Assembly (NCBI GenBank): GCA_039030075.1
Contig: JBCCEW010000003.1
Coordinates: 278,345-342,344 of the forward strand
Length of the DNA: 64,000 nt
Origin: Myxococcota bacterium
GTDB taxonomy: Bacteria > Myxococcota_A > UBA9160 > SMWR01
Direction of reading: 5' to 3'
In this document: positions 34,572 to 42,391 of the stretch, piece by piece
How the letters are laid out: every line of letters starts with the position of its first letter
Numbering within the stretch: the first letter of the stretch is position 1
Made by a program: the position numbers and the translations under genes
Notes under the pieces: model-generated
Seen by the model: only the letters and a program-made list of their open reading frames with translations
What the model was told of the DNA's origin: nothing
Databases searched by the model: none

Positions 34572-35135
34572 ATGTCCTCCCCCCGCCCCTCCCTGCTAGG
34601 CGCCCTGTGCGCCCTCGTGTTCGCGCTCGGCGCTTCGGCCGAGCCGGCGGCACTCGCCTCGGATGCGGACCCGTCCGAGCGGTTCACCGTGCCGCCCCTC
34701 GCGGCGATCGCGAAGCTGCCCGTGACCCTTTCCCAGAAGTTCCACGGTCAGGAGCGGGCCGACCTCGCGCGACAGCGCGCGGAACTGCAGGCCGGTCGGG
34801 CCGAGGATCCTCGCGGCCTCGTCTTCCGGACCCAGAGGGCCGGTCCCGTCTTCGTGCCGACGGCCCATGCGCGACCGGTGAGTGGGACGCGGGCGCGTTC
34901 CCAGAACATCGGCGGCGTCGGGTTCTGGGCGGCTGGCAACGGCTTCGCCGTCGGACGTCGCTCGGCGGGCTACGGCGTCGAGTGCGGTGCGGCGGTTCCG
35001 GTCGGCGAGCGGCTCGGCATCACCGCCGGCTACCGCATCGCCGGCTTCGCCCGCGGTGATCGGCTCGACGCTGCGATCTCCGAAGTCGAGGCGCGCATCG
35101 GCGCGCCCTTCGTCGGGCTCGACCTCCGCTTCTAG
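34572..35135 (+). CDS. Hypothetical secreted protein
   Basis: 187 aa if started at the ATG at 34572, which gives a clean signal peptide (MSSPRPSLLGALCALVFALG, cut near residues 23-30). An upstream ATG at 34533 would place 13 residues before it and is less likely. The mature part has a charged helix (about 50-80, QKFHGQERADLARQRAE) and a Gly-rich C-terminal part with alternating residues ending in LDLRF. A terminal aromatic after alternating hydrophobics is seen in outer-membrane beta structures, but the length is too short for a full barrel. I do not recognise the family. Confidence 0.6.
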   Translation: MSSPRPSLLGALCALVFALGASAEPAALASDADPSERFTVPPLAAIAKLPVTLSQKFHGQERADLARQRAELQAGRAEDPRGLVFRTQRAGPVFVPTAHARPVSGTRARSQNIGGVGFWAAGNGFAVGRRSAGYGVECGAAVPVGERLGITAGYRIAGFARGDRLDAAISEVEARIGAPFVGLDLRF

Positions 35136-35165
35136 TGCGCGCGGGCCGCGCGGCCCGTGGACGGC

Positions 35166-35171
35166 TACAGT
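35166..35171 (+). promoter_or_regulatory. -10 element for rnhA (leaderless type)
   Basis: TACAGT ending 8 nt before the GTG at 35180; the gap GCGGCGCC has no ribosome site. Confidence 0.45.
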
Positions 35172-35179
35172 GCGGCGCC

Positions 35180-35668
35180 GTGCCCAACGATCTCCTGACG
35201 CCGCAAGAAGTCCTCCGTCGCTACAGCGCCGGCCCCAAGGACGGTGTGTTCACCGACGGATCCTGTGAAGGCAACCCCGGCCCAGGTGGCTGGGGCGTGG
35301 TGTGGGTCGAGAACGACGAGGTGCGCGAGGAGCACAGCGGTCGCGACGTGGACACGACCAACAATCGCATGGAGCTCGCCGCCCTGATCGCGGCCTACGA
35401 GATGGTCCCGGAAGACGAAGCGGTGACCATCTATTCGGACAGCCAGCTCTGCGTGAAGACGGTCAACGAGTGGGCCGCCGGCTGGGAGAAGCGGGGCTGG
35501 CGCCGCAAGAGCGGCCCGATCGCGAATCTCGAGCTGGTGCAGCGCCTCTACGCGCTTTCGAAGACACGTCCGCGGGTCACGCTCACCTGGATCCGCGCCC
35601 ACGACGGATCGAAGTGGAACGAGTACGCCGACGCCCTCGCAAACGGCTATATGCGCGGCGAGGACTGA
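35180..35668 (+). CDS. rnhA: Ribonuclease HI
   Basis: 162-aa RNase H1 that cuts RNA in RNA-DNA hybrids, removing primers and R-loops. The four acidic residues are seen: Asp in FTDGSCEGNPGPGGWG, Glu in NNRMELAALIAA, Asp in IYSDSQLCVK, and the final Asp in WNEYADALAN. The His loop is IRAHDGSKWNE. An N-terminal extension of about 22 residues (NDLLTPQEVLRRYSAG) precedes the fold; E. coli RnhA lacks it. Start is GTG at 35180, in frame and with TACAGT just upstream. Converges with the nitroreductase gene. Confidence 0.95.
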   Translation: MPNDLLTPQEVLRRYSAGPKDGVFTDGSCEGNPGPGGWGVVWVENDEVREEHSGRDVDTTNNRMELAALIAAYEMVPEDEAVTIYSDSQLCVKTVNEWAAGWEKRGWRRKSGPIANLELVQRLYALSKTRPRVTLTWIRAHDGSKWNEYADALANGYMRGED

Positions 35669-35681
35669 CGCGCACGAAGTC

Positions 35682-36332
35682 CTAGGCCTCGAAGCGCTCC
35701 CAGGAGAGACACTCGTCCACCGAGCGGCGCGGCGGGCGTCCGAACTTCCCCAGTGGCCAACCGATCGGCAGCATTGCGCAGGTCGGGCGGTCTTCGGGCA
35801 GCCCGAGGTAGGCGTCGAGCTCGGCGCGGAAGGACAGGTGGAGCGTCGTGAGTGACGCGCCCAGACCCACCGCGCGGCACGCGAGCAACACGTTCTGGAT
35901 GCAGGGGAAGAGCGCCTGGAGCTGAGGTTCGCCCCTCCGCTTCCAGCCCGCGACGAAGAGCAGCACCGGCGACTCGTGAAGATGGTCGGCGAGGTGCAGG
36001 GCCGCCTTCGCGTTGCGTCGCTTCGCGTCCGGGAAGTCCGGATCCTTGGCGCGCTCCAGCGCCGGCCCGATGTACTCGTGAAAGACCGGGCGGTAGCGTT
36101 CGGCGACCCAGGCGCGCCGCTCGGGCTCGGTGACGGCGATGAAGTTCCAGGGCTGCCGATTGCCGCCGCTCGGCGCGAAGGTGCCCGCCTCGCAGACCTT
36201 GCGGATCAGCGCGTGCGGGACCGGCTTCGTGTCCAGGCGTCTGATCGCGCGCGCGGTGCGCATGCCCTCGAGGAGCGGCACGTCCTCACCGATGGCCTCG
36301 ATGTCGAGGCCTCCGGTCTCGCGTTCAGCCAC
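35682..36332 (-). CDS. Nitroreductase-family protein
   Basis: 216-aa FMN oxidoreductase. Seen: RTARAIRRLDTKPVPHALIRKVCEAGTFAPSGGNRQPWNF at about residues 25-64, the FMN-phosphate and ring-binding start of the family, and near the end MLPIGWPLGKFGRPPRRSVDE, the GxP-x-x-F-x-x-R segment. It reduces nitro, quinone or enone compounds with NAD(P)H; homologues also include iodotyrosine dehalogenase-like enzymes. The ATG at 36330-36332 overlaps the end of the EVE gene by 8 bp, so it is the third gene of the SDR-EVE-nitroreductase operon. Confidence 0.9.
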   Translation of the reverse strand: MAERETGGLDIEAIGEDVPLLEGMRTARAIRRLDTKPVPHALIRKVCEAGTFAPSGGNRQPWNFIAVTEPERRAWVAERYRPVFHEYIGPALERAKDPDFPDAKRRNAKAALHLADHLHESPVLLFVAGWKRRGEPQLQALFPCIQNVLLACRAVGLGASLTTLHLSFRAELDAYLGLPEDRPTCAMLPIGWPLGKFGRPPRRSVDECLSWERFEA

Positions 36333-36762
36333 GCGGCAGCTTGGTCTTGCCGAGCTTCAGGATGCGCTCGAAGGCGGGCTTCTCGATCGGCATCACAGAG
36401 AGCCGGCTCTGGGTGACGAGCGGGATCTTCGCCAGCGACGCGTCGGCCTTCACGTCGGCCAGGGTGACCGGCTCCTTCAGCGCGACGACGGGAACGAGGT
36501 CGACGACCACCCAGCGATCGTCATCGGTGGTGGGATCCTGGTAGGCGGTCTTCGTCACCTTCGCGACGCCCACCACCTCCTTGCCCTCGTTGCTGTGGTA
36601 GTAGAGCACGCGATCGCCGACGGCCATCGCGCGCAGGTTGTTGCGGGCCTGGGCGTTCCGGACGCCGTCCCAGTAGGTGGACCCGTCCTTCGTGAAGTCG
36701 TCCCAGCTGTACTTGAAGGGCTCGGATTTCACGAGCCAATGTTGGGCGGCGCGGCGCGGCAC
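36325..36762 (-). CDS. EVE-domain protein
   Basis: 145-aa single EVE domain, a PUA-like fold that reads modified bases in DNA or RNA (as in THYN1). Seen: HWLVKSEPFKYSWDDF at the start, YWDGVRNAQARNNLRAMAVGDRVLYYHS (the family's core strand and pocket), and TDDDRWVVVDLVPV. GTG at 36762 overlaps the SDR stop by one base (TAGTG), which fixes the start. Usually a stand-alone housekeeping gene; no restriction or methyltransferase partner is near. Cytoplasmic. Confidence 0.92.
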   Translation of the reverse strand: MPRRAAQHWLVKSEPFKYSWDDFTKDGSTYWDGVRNAQARNNLRAMAVGDRVLYYHSNEGKEVVGVAKVTKTAYQDPTTDDDRWVVVDLVPVVALKEPVTLADVKADASLAKIPLVTQSRLSVMPIEKPAFERILKLGKTKLPRG

Positions 36763-37961
36763 TAGCGGAGCTCCTCTTGGGTTTCGCGCCGCATGATCGC
36801 GTGGGCCCAGTGCGCCGCCAAGCCCCGCGGCGCCAAGCGCTGGGCGGCGTTGGCGCGCAGCCAGTTGTACCAGCCCGACACCACCGAAGGCTGCTGGCCC
36901 AGCGCATCGAGAGCCGTCGCGACGACCGTCTCGGGGGCCTCCCCCTCGTGGGCGATCTCGCGCGCCACCTCCTGGAACTCGGTCTCCGTCGAACCCGGCT
37001 CGACCACCAGCACGTCGACGCCGTGGGCGCGGCCCTCGACGTAGAGCGCCTCGCCGAGCAGCTGATCGAAAGCCTTCGTGGCGGCGTAGGCCGCGTGCAG
37101 GGGCAGGGGCTGCCGCCCGGACACCGAGCCGGTGAAGATCACGGCGCCGCGCCCTTCCTGCTGCATGCGCGGCAGGATCCGCCGCGTGAGCAGGAGCGGC
37201 GCCAGACAGTTCACCATCACCATGTCGCGCAGGCGCTCGGCCTGCAGCGAATCGAAGCGGCCGCGCCCACCGAAGCCGGCGTTGTTGACGAGCACCCCGA
37301 TCGGCAGGTCCGACACAGCGCGGGCGAGCCGTTCGGCACCTTCGGCGTTGGCGAGGTTCTCCTCGACCACGCGGGTCTGCACCTGGAAGCTCTTCTCGAG
37401 TTCGCTCGCCAGCGCTTCGAGCCGATCCTTGCGTCGCGCCGTCAGCACCACCGACAGGCCTTCGCGTGCGAGCGCACGTGCGAACGCGGCCCCGATCCCG
37501 GCGGAGGCGCCCGTCACCAACGCCCACTCGCCGTAGCGCTCGCGCAGGCTGTCGCGCTGCGCCCCGAACAGGGGCTCGGCCCGCCACAGCTCGCGCGTGA
37601 GCCAGGCAAAGGGCAGGAACGAAACCGCCCCGAGCAGGAAACTGCCGCGGTAGGCCCAGGGCCAGACGAGCATGCCGATCGCCACGCTCCCCGCGTACAC
37701 CGCGGCCCAGGGGAACATCCACGCGCGCATGCGGAGGAAGCCGTAGAAGCCGGCGGCGTAGATGGCCCAGTGCGCCAGCGTCGTGAGCTTGGCGGCCCAG
37801 CCGGTGAACATCACGCCGAACCAGACTTCCTCGTCGACGGCTGCGGGCTTCACGAAGAAGTCCCAGGGCACGTACACGAAGGTCATGTACGCGCAGAAGA
37901 CCATCAGCACGTTCATCCAGGTGGGGCGCCCGTCGAAGACGTCGGCGAGCCAATCACGCAT
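36762..37961 (-). CDS. Membrane-anchored short-chain dehydrogenase (TM-SDR fusion)
   Basis: 399 aa. Residues 1-130 form four hydrophobic segments (for example WMNVLMVFCAYMTFVYVPWDF and GSVAIGMLVWPWAYRGSFLLGAVSFLPFAWL). Residues about 140-399 are a complete SDR: cofactor loop ALVTGASAGIGAAFARALA, NNAG at VLVNNAGFGG, Ser in FTGSVSGRQ and the Tyr-x3-Lys pair in AAYAATKAFD. The charged RRKDR after beta 2 suggests NADP(H). A membrane domain on the front of an SDR is uncommon and implies a lipid substrate. First gene of the operon with EVE and nitroreductase. TACCAT lies about 75 nt upstream. Confidence 0.88.
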   Translation of the reverse strand: MRDWLADVFDGRPTWMNVLMVFCAYMTFVYVPWDFFVKPAAVDEEVWFGVMFTGWAAKLTTLAHWAIYAAGFYGFLRMRAWMFPWAAVYAGSVAIGMLVWPWAYRGSFLLGAVSFLPFAWLTRELWRAEPLFGAQRDSLRERYGEWALVTGASAGIGAAFARALAREGLSVVLTARRKDRLEALASELEKSFQVQTRVVEENLANAEGAERLARAVSDLPIGVLVNNAGFGGRGRFDSLQAERLRDMVMVNCLAPLLLTRRILPRMQQEGRGAVIFTGSVSGRQPLPLHAAYAATKAFDQLLGEALYVEGRAHGVDVLVVEPGSTETEFQEVAREIAHEGEAPETVVATALDALGQQPSVVSGWYNWLRANAAQRLAPRGLAAHWAHAIMRRETQEELR

Positions 37962-38063
37962 GGACGCACCCGTGCGATTCGGGGGTGGGCATGGGGGCAG
38001 CTCCGGGGGTGTGGGAACTGGGATGGTACCAAGCCCGCTTCGGTCACGGCCCGGCGAAAGGCG

Positions 38064-38768
38064 TCAGTCGGCGGTCGGCGGACTCGCGAGTCGCTCGGCC
38101 ACGACGGAGAAGACGTCCGCAGAAAACCCCAGGCCGACGTGGGTCGCATTCACCTCGACGTGTTCGACCCGAGGGCTGCGCTCATCGATGCACGCCTGCC
38201 ACGCAACGACGCCGTCGCGTTTCGAGTAGATCGCGGTGACCGGTCGCTGCAGGGGTGTGTCGTAGCGCGCATCGACCTCGGCCTCGACCTCGTCGAGGTC
38301 TACCCCCTGTCGCGCGTAGAGGGCGCCGACCGTCGTGTACTTCGGTCCCCCGACGACGGGGCTGCCGAGGGTGATCACCTGGCGCACCAGCTCGGGTTCG
38401 TCGCGGGCGGCTTCCCGCGCGAGGTAGCCACCGAGGCTCCAACCCACCAGCGAGATCGGCTCACCGGCGTCGCGGTGGCAGGCACGCAGGCGTTCGACCA
38501 CCTCCGGGAGCAGGGCCGGCACGTCGCCGCGGTTGGTGCCGAGCTCCCAACCCACCGGGCGATGGCCGAGCCAGCGGAGGTAGCCGCGCAGGGTCAGGGT
38601 GGACGCGTCGCCGGCGCCATAGCCGGGGAGCACGAGCACCGTGCCGCCATCGCCGCGGGGACCCTGCAAGAGGCCGGGCAGACGGAACGCCAGCCGCGGA
38701 AACTCGAAGGCGGCTTCGGCTTCGCGCAGCAGGCCAGTGGCGGAGGGCGGAGTGATGTCGCGTTGCAT
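38064..38768 (-). CDS. Alpha/beta hydrolase (lipase/PGAP1-like)
   Basis: 234-aa serine hydrolase. VLVLPGYGAGDASTLTLRGYLRWLG gives the oxyanion strand and the GWELGTNRG loop, the nucleophile is in VGWSLGGYLARE, the acid is probably in IYSKRDGVV, and the His is in VNATHVGLGF. The YLRWLGHRPVGWELGTN segment is typical of small bacterial lipase/acyltransferase-like hydrolases. No signal peptide. A GGAGG-like site precedes the ATG, and TAGTCT is further up. Stands alone; substrate unknown. Confidence 0.85.
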   Translation of the reverse strand: MQRDITPPSATGLLREAEAAFEFPRLAFRLPGLLQGPRGDGGTVLVLPGYGAGDASTLTLRGYLRWLGHRPVGWELGTNRGDVPALLPEVVERLRACHRDAGEPISLVGWSLGGYLAREAARDEPELVRQVITLGSPVVGGPKYTTVGALYARQGVDLDEVEAEVDARYDTPLQRPVTAIYSKRDGVVAWQACIDERSPRVEHVEVNATHVGLGFSADVFSVVAERLASPPTAD

Positions 38769-38847
38769 CGGAGGAGCCTCGGGGATCGGGCGCGGCCAAA
38801 GACTAACCGACGCGCCAGACGCCGCTCAGTGACACGGCCGGCGGGGC

Positions 38848-39615
38848 TCAGCGCGCCTCGAGAGCCACCTGGCGCAGGCCCCAGGTGATCTCGGCGGGCG
38901 CGCCGCGTCCCTCGCTGTGCGCGCTGAGAGCGTGGGCCAGTGCCTCGCGCTCGGGGGCGGTCGTGCGGGACACGATCACCGGGTTCGCACGCAGCGTCTC
39001 CCAGTTCAGGGCGAACATGCCGCCGGCGTCGACCGGATCGACCGGGAGCCGGCGGAGTGCGTTGTGACAGGCGCGCGGTTCGTCGGCGAACCGTTCGGCG
39101 AGACGCGGGCCCACGTAGAGTTGCTGGCCCTCGGCGTCGAGCAGCGCCGCCACGTGACCGAGGTAGTCGCGAAACGCCGGCTCCTCGGTTTCGATCGTCT
39201 CGACCTCGTCGAGGAGCAGTCGACCACCGGGTGCGAGTTGGGACGCAAAGCAACCGATCGCCTGCTCGGCGTCCTCGAGATGGGACACCAGGAAGCGCGC
39301 GTAGATCGTGTCGGCGGGCGCGCCCGGGTACGGCGTCTCCAGTACGTGGTGAGCCACGAAGCGTGCTTCGGGTGCGCGCTCCCGGGCCGCCGCGACATAG
39401 CGCGGCGACGCGTCGAGGCCGATCGTCTCGGCGCAACCGAGGGTGCGCTGCACCAGCGGCGTGGTGTGGCCGGGGCCGCAGCCGAGGTCGATCGCGCAGC
39501 GCCCGCCGCGACGACCGACTTCGGTGAGGAAGGGTTCGGACGCGGGTGCGAAGACGCGCGCTACGAGGGCGAGCCGGCGCTCGGCCGGGTCGGAGTCGCC
39601 GAAGGTGTAGGCCAT
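38848..39615 (-). CDS. Class I SAM-dependent methyltransferase
   Basis: 255-aa methyltransferase of the trans-aconitate/UbiE-like type. The SAM loop CAIDLGCGPGHTTPLV is at about residues 40-55, TIGLDASPRYVAAA follows as motif II, and DTIYARFLVSHLEDAEQAIG as motif IV. The substrate region (residues 150-255) has no telling motif. No promoter-like hexamer near the ATG. It may be transcribed with the hydrolase-like neighbour only if read through; the 79-bp gap has no clear signal. Confidence 0.87.
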   Translation of the reverse strand: MAYTFGDSDPAERRLALVARVFAPASEPFLTEVGRRGGRCAIDLGCGPGHTTPLVQRTLGCAETIGLDASPRYVAAARERAPEARFVAHHVLETPYPGAPADTIYARFLVSHLEDAEQAIGCFASQLAPGGRLLLDEVETIETEEPAFRDYLGHVAALLDAEGQQLYVGPRLAERFADEPRACHNALRRLPVDPVDAGGMFALNWETLRANPVIVSRTTAPEREALAHALSAHSEGRGAPAEITWGLRQVALEAR

Positions 39616-39667
39616 GGCCGTGCGCCTCGTTGCGCCCGCCCGTCGTCCGGTGCGACGATCCAGAGCC

Positions 39668-40147
39668 TCACAGCGAAGCGGCCTGCCCGAACGCCGCGAT
39701 CACGTCCGGCGGCGCCTGCACGAGCTCGATGAGCACGCCTTCGCCGCTCGCCGGACTGTCCGCGTTCCCCTTCGGATGGATGAAGCAGACGTCGTGGCCA
39801 GCGGCGCCCTTGCGGATGCCGCCCGGCGTGAAACGCATGCCCTGCTCCTCGAGCCACTTCACCGCGGCCGCGAGGTCGTCGACCCAGAGACCGACGTGGT
39901 TCAGGGCGGGCTCGTGCACCTTCGGCTTCTTCTCCGGATCGAGGGGCTGCATCAGGTCGACCTCCACCCTCAGCGGGCCCGAGCCGGCCACGGCGATGTC
40001 CTCGTCGACGTTCTCCTTCTCGCTCTGGAAGTCGCCCTCGAGGGTGAGGCCCAGGAGATCGATCCAGGTGCGGCGCAGCGCGTGCTTGTCGAGACCGCCG
40101 ACGGCGATCTGCTGCAGGCCCAGGACACGGAAGGGACGTTCGGACAT
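39668..40147 (-). CDS. VOC-family (glyoxalase/methylmalonyl-CoA epimerase-like) protein
   Basis: 159-aa vicinal-oxygen-chelate protein built of two beta-alpha-beta-beta-beta units. The first starts [18 protein letters not shown], and the second [25 protein letters not shown] ends in [16 protein letters not shown] and the ELVQAP Glu are at the metal-ligand positions seen in methylmalonyl-CoA epimerase and glyoxalase I. The first-half metal His is replaced in AVGGL, so the metal set is incomplete by eye. Start has AAGGAG; TAACCT lies further upstream. Substrate unknown. Confidence 0.82.
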   Translation of the reverse strand: MSERPFRVLGLQQIAVGGLDKHALRRTWIDLLGLTLEGDFQSEKENVDEDIAVAGSGPLRVEVDLMQPLDPEKKPKVHEPALNHVGLWVDDLAAAVKWLEEQGMRFTPGGIRKGAAGHDVCFIHPKGNADSPASGEGVLIELVQAPPDVIAAFGQAASL

Positions 40148-40323
40148 GGGGAGCTCCTTGCTGGGCGGATCAGGTTATCCGGTCCGGGCGGCCACGCACC
40201 CCTGGGCAGAACGGCCCGAAAAAAGCCTCCGACGCGCGTCGCGAACGCGCGAGAATCGAGCGTCCGACGGCGGACCCGCCGCCGCCCGCGCCGTTCCCCG
40301 GCGCGCCCCACCGAGGAGAAGGC

Positions 40324-40755
40324 ATGGAGCCCGTCGAGGAGCTGCTGGCGATCGAGGCGATCCGCCAGCTCAAGGCCCGCTACTTCCGCTGCATGGATAC
40401 GAAGGATTGGGAAGGCCTGGCCCAGGTCTTCGCCAGCGATGCGGTGCTCGATCACACCGAAGCCGAGATGAACCACACCGTGACGGGCCGGCAGGAGATC
40501 GCCGACTCGATCCGCAAGGCAGTCGCGGAGGTGACCACGGTGCACCACGGACACATGGCCGAGATCGAGATCCTCTCGCCCACCGAGGCGCGGGGCGTGT
40601 GGGCCATGGAGGACATGCTCTGGTGGCCGGAAGGGGGACCGACCCAGGCCATGCACGGGTACGGCCACTACCACGAGGAGTACCGCTTCGAGGACGGGGC
40701 CTGGCGGATCTCCTTGAACCGGCTGACCCGCCTGCGCCTCGACTTCACGCGCTGA
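40324..40755 (+). CDS. SnoaL-like (NTF2-fold) protein
   Basis: 143-aa SnoaL-like domain: LLAIEAIRQLKARYFRCMDTKDWEGLAQVF, then ASDAVLDHTE with the usual catalytic-position Asp, and a HYHEEYRFEDGAWRISLNRLTRLRLDF ending. This is the scytalone-dehydratase/SnoaL branch, often found with steroid or polyketide enzymes. Arg-Tyr-Phe-Arg in the first helix and YHEEY in the late strand are characteristic of the branch. A GAGGAGAAGG site precedes the ATG. Diverges from the VOC gene. Confidence 0.85.
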   Translation: MEPVEELLAIEAIRQLKARYFRCMDTKDWEGLAQVFASDAVLDHTEAEMNHTVTGRQEIADSIRKAVAEVTTVHHGHMAEIEILSPTEARGVWAMEDMLWWPEGGPTQAMHGYGHYHEEYRFEDGAWRISLNRLTRLRLDFTR

Positions 40756-40787
40756 GTCGCGCGAGGCGCTCCCGCTTCGCGGCGGGA

Positions 40788-41393
40788 TCAGGCGCCCCGG
40801 TAGGTCGACCCGAACCAGTAGCGCTCGGTGGTGCCCTTGCGGCTGGCCTCGGGCCGCAGCGAGCGCGACTTCCCGAACACCCCGCGTAGGCGGCGCTCGG
40901 CTTCCTGGGCTTCGGGTCCCTCCATCAGCTTCAGCACCAGACTGCCGCCGGGCCGGAGGAGCCGTGGCAGGACCGCCTCGATCGCGGCGAGCAGCACCTC
41001 TTCCCGCGCTCGGTCGGTGGCGCGGACCCCGGTGAGCTTCGGGGCCGCGTCGGACAGCACCACTTGCGCCGGGCCGCCCGCCGATTCCAGAACCGCTTCG
41101 AGAACCGAGGTTTCCGAGAGGTCCCCGGTAAATGCGAACACGTTCGCGAGACCCAGGGGAGGGTCGATCTCGGCCAGATCCACGCCGACGACCCGCCCTT
41201 TCGGCCCAACGCACTCCGCGGCGACCTGCAGCCAGCCCCCGGGCCAGCAGCCCAGGTCGATCACGGTCTGGCCGCGACGCAGCACCTGGGTCCGGCGCTG
41301 GATCTCCTGCAGCTTGTAGGCCGCGCGCGACGCGTAGCCCTCGCGCTTCGCCTTCTGGTGGAAGGCGTCCTTGCGGTCGTAGCGGCGGGCCAT
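40788..41393 (-). CDS. rlmE: 23S rRNA 2'-O-ribose U2552 methyltransferase
   Basis: 201-aa FtsJ/RrmJ family enzyme that methylates U2552 of the 23S rRNA A-loop late in 50S assembly. The K-D-K-E tetrad is seen: Lys in SRAAYKLQE, Asp in VVLSDAAPKLTG, Lys in LVLKLMEG and Glu in SRKGTTERYW. SAM loop VIDLGCWPGGWLQVA. It starts 17 bp after the stop of the ribosomal protein L3 gene, so the two are one unit. Confidence 0.95.
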   Translation of the reverse strand: MARRYDRKDAFHQKAKREGYASRAAYKLQEIQRRTQVLRRGQTVIDLGCWPGGWLQVAAECVGPKGRVVGVDLAEIDPPLGLANVFAFTGDLSETSVLEAVLESAGGPAQVVLSDAAPKLTGVRATDRAREEVLLAAIEAVLPRLLRPGGSLVLKLMEGPEAQEAERRLRGVFGKSRSLRPEASRKGTTERYWFGSTYRGA

Positions 41394-41410
41394 CGCGACC
41401 CGGACCGGCG

Positions 41411-42055
41411 CTAGGCCTTCGCGCGCACCGAAGGTCGCACGCGCACCACGCCGTCGTTGTGGCCGGGCACACCGCCGCGCACGAAGAGCAGCTTCTTCTC
41501 CGGGTCGACGCGGATCACTTCGAGGTTCGTGGCGGTGGTGCGCGCGTTGCCGTGGCGACCCGGCATCTTCAGGCCCTTGATGACCTTGCCCGGGTAGGCG
41601 CCGGCTCCGATCGCGCCGCCGTGTCGGAAGAACTCATGGGTACCGTGGGTGCGGCGCTTCACCGCGAAACCGTGGCGCTTCACCACGCCGGTGGTCCCGC
41701 GGCCCTTCGAAGTGCCGATCACGTCGACGCGCTGGCCCTCGCTGAAGATGTCGACGCCGATCTCCTGGCCGACTTCGTACTCCTCGAGCTCTTCCGCGCT
41801 GATCCGGCTCTCCTTGAGCACGCGCTGGGGCGCGACACCGGCCTTCTCGAAGTGCTTCTGCTCGGCCTTCGGCGTGCGCACCAGGCGCTTCTCACCGAAG
41901 CCCAGCTGGACAGCGGTGTAGCCGTCGGACTCTTCGGTCTTCTTCTGCACGACCCGGTTGGGCTGCGCGTCCAGGACCGTCACCGGGATGCACTCACCGG
42001 CTTCGTTGAAGTACTGGGTCATGCCGATCTTGCGGCACATGAACTCGATCGACAC
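41411..42055 (-). CDS. rplC: 50S ribosomal protein L3
   Basis: 214-aa uL3, which binds 23S rRNA near the peptidyl-transferase centre and starts 50S assembly. The family signature VDVIGTSKGRGTTGVVKRHGF is at about residues 107-127, then THGTHEFFRHGGAIGAGAYP and GLKMPGRHGNARTT. GTG start at 42055 (SIEFMCRKIGMTQYF follows, KxGMTQ being the usual L3 start) with a GAGG-like site. Normally rplC lies in the S10 operon between rpsJ and rplD. Here it is next to rlmE only, with its own promoter. It is either the relocated sole copy or a second L3. Confidence 0.95.
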   Translation of the reverse strand: MSIEFMCRKIGMTQYFNEAGECIPVTVLDAQPNRVVQKKTEESDGYTAVQLGFGEKRLVRTPKAEQKHFEKAGVAPQRVLKESRISAEELEEYEVGQEIGVDIFSEGQRVDVIGTSKGRGTTGVVKRHGFAVKRRTHGTHEFFRHGGAIGAGAYPGKVIKGLKMPGRHGNARTTATNLEVIRVDPEKKLLFVRGGVPGHNDGVVRVRPSVRAKA

Positions 42056-42085
42056 GGGATGCCTCGGGTGGCCAGGAGGCCGCTA

Positions 42086-42107
42086 GGGCCCGGAGGGGTC
42101 GGGGCCC
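42086..42107 (-). promoter_or_regulatory. Hairpin in the L3 leader
   Basis: GGGCCC-N10-GGGCCC can pair as a 6-bp stem near the 5' end of the predicted L3 transcript, about 30-50 nt before the GTG. Placement suits leader regulation of a ribosomal protein gene. The stem is short and the loop large. Confidence 0.3.
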
Positions 42108-42127
42108 GGAATTCCAGAAGGGGCGGG

Positions 42128-42156
42128 AATATAGGAGTCGCCCCCTGGGCTGTCGA
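42128..42156 (-). promoter_or_regulatory. Sigma70-type promoter for rplC-rlmE
   Basis: On the minus strand TCGACA (42156-42151), a 17-bp spacer, then TATATT (42133-42128): five of six bases match each of the -35 and -10 consensus boxes. The expected start is near 42121, giving a leader of about 66 nt. The -35 box lies in the loop of the inverted repeat at 42143-42166. This is the best two-box promoter I see in the window. Confidence 0.6.
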
Positions 42157-42166
42157 GCGCCCAGGG
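42143..42166. repeat. Inverted repeat around the L3 -35 box
   Basis: CCCTGGGC-TGTCGAGC-GCCCAGGG: perfect 8-bp arms with an 8-bp centre that contains the -35 hexamer. It could be an operator for a dimeric regulator. Confidence 0.4.
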
Positions 42167-42391
42167 CCTCGCCTCGAGGCGGGGCGGAGAGAGGGCCGGC
42201 GGCCCCGATGCCGGGCCCCCGAGGGCGGCCCGGCGGGGTCGAGGCCGGCTGCAGGGGCGCCTCACCAGCCTACGCGGCGCCCGAAGCAGGCACCGGGCAC
42301 CGATCGGATGCGGGCCCCATGGCCCGGCGCCGCGGATCCGCCCAGGGGTGGGCGGGGCCGGTTCCCCGGACGCGGCGCCGGGCGCGTCTTC

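Larger units (their letters stand above)
42056..42391. other. 336-bp intergenic region upstream of rplC
   Basis: Holds the L3 promoter, its inverted repeat and the leader hairpin in the first 110 bp. The remaining about 225 bp (42167-42391) is about 80% GC with scattered G and C runs. I see no convincing reading frame, RNA or T-tailed terminator there. Confidence 0.6.

Noticed and set aside
40230..40241. CGACGCGCGTCG palindrome between the VOC and SnoaL-like genes
   Set aside because: A self-complementary 12-mer of C and G runs is expected often at this composition; no second copy or nearby box.
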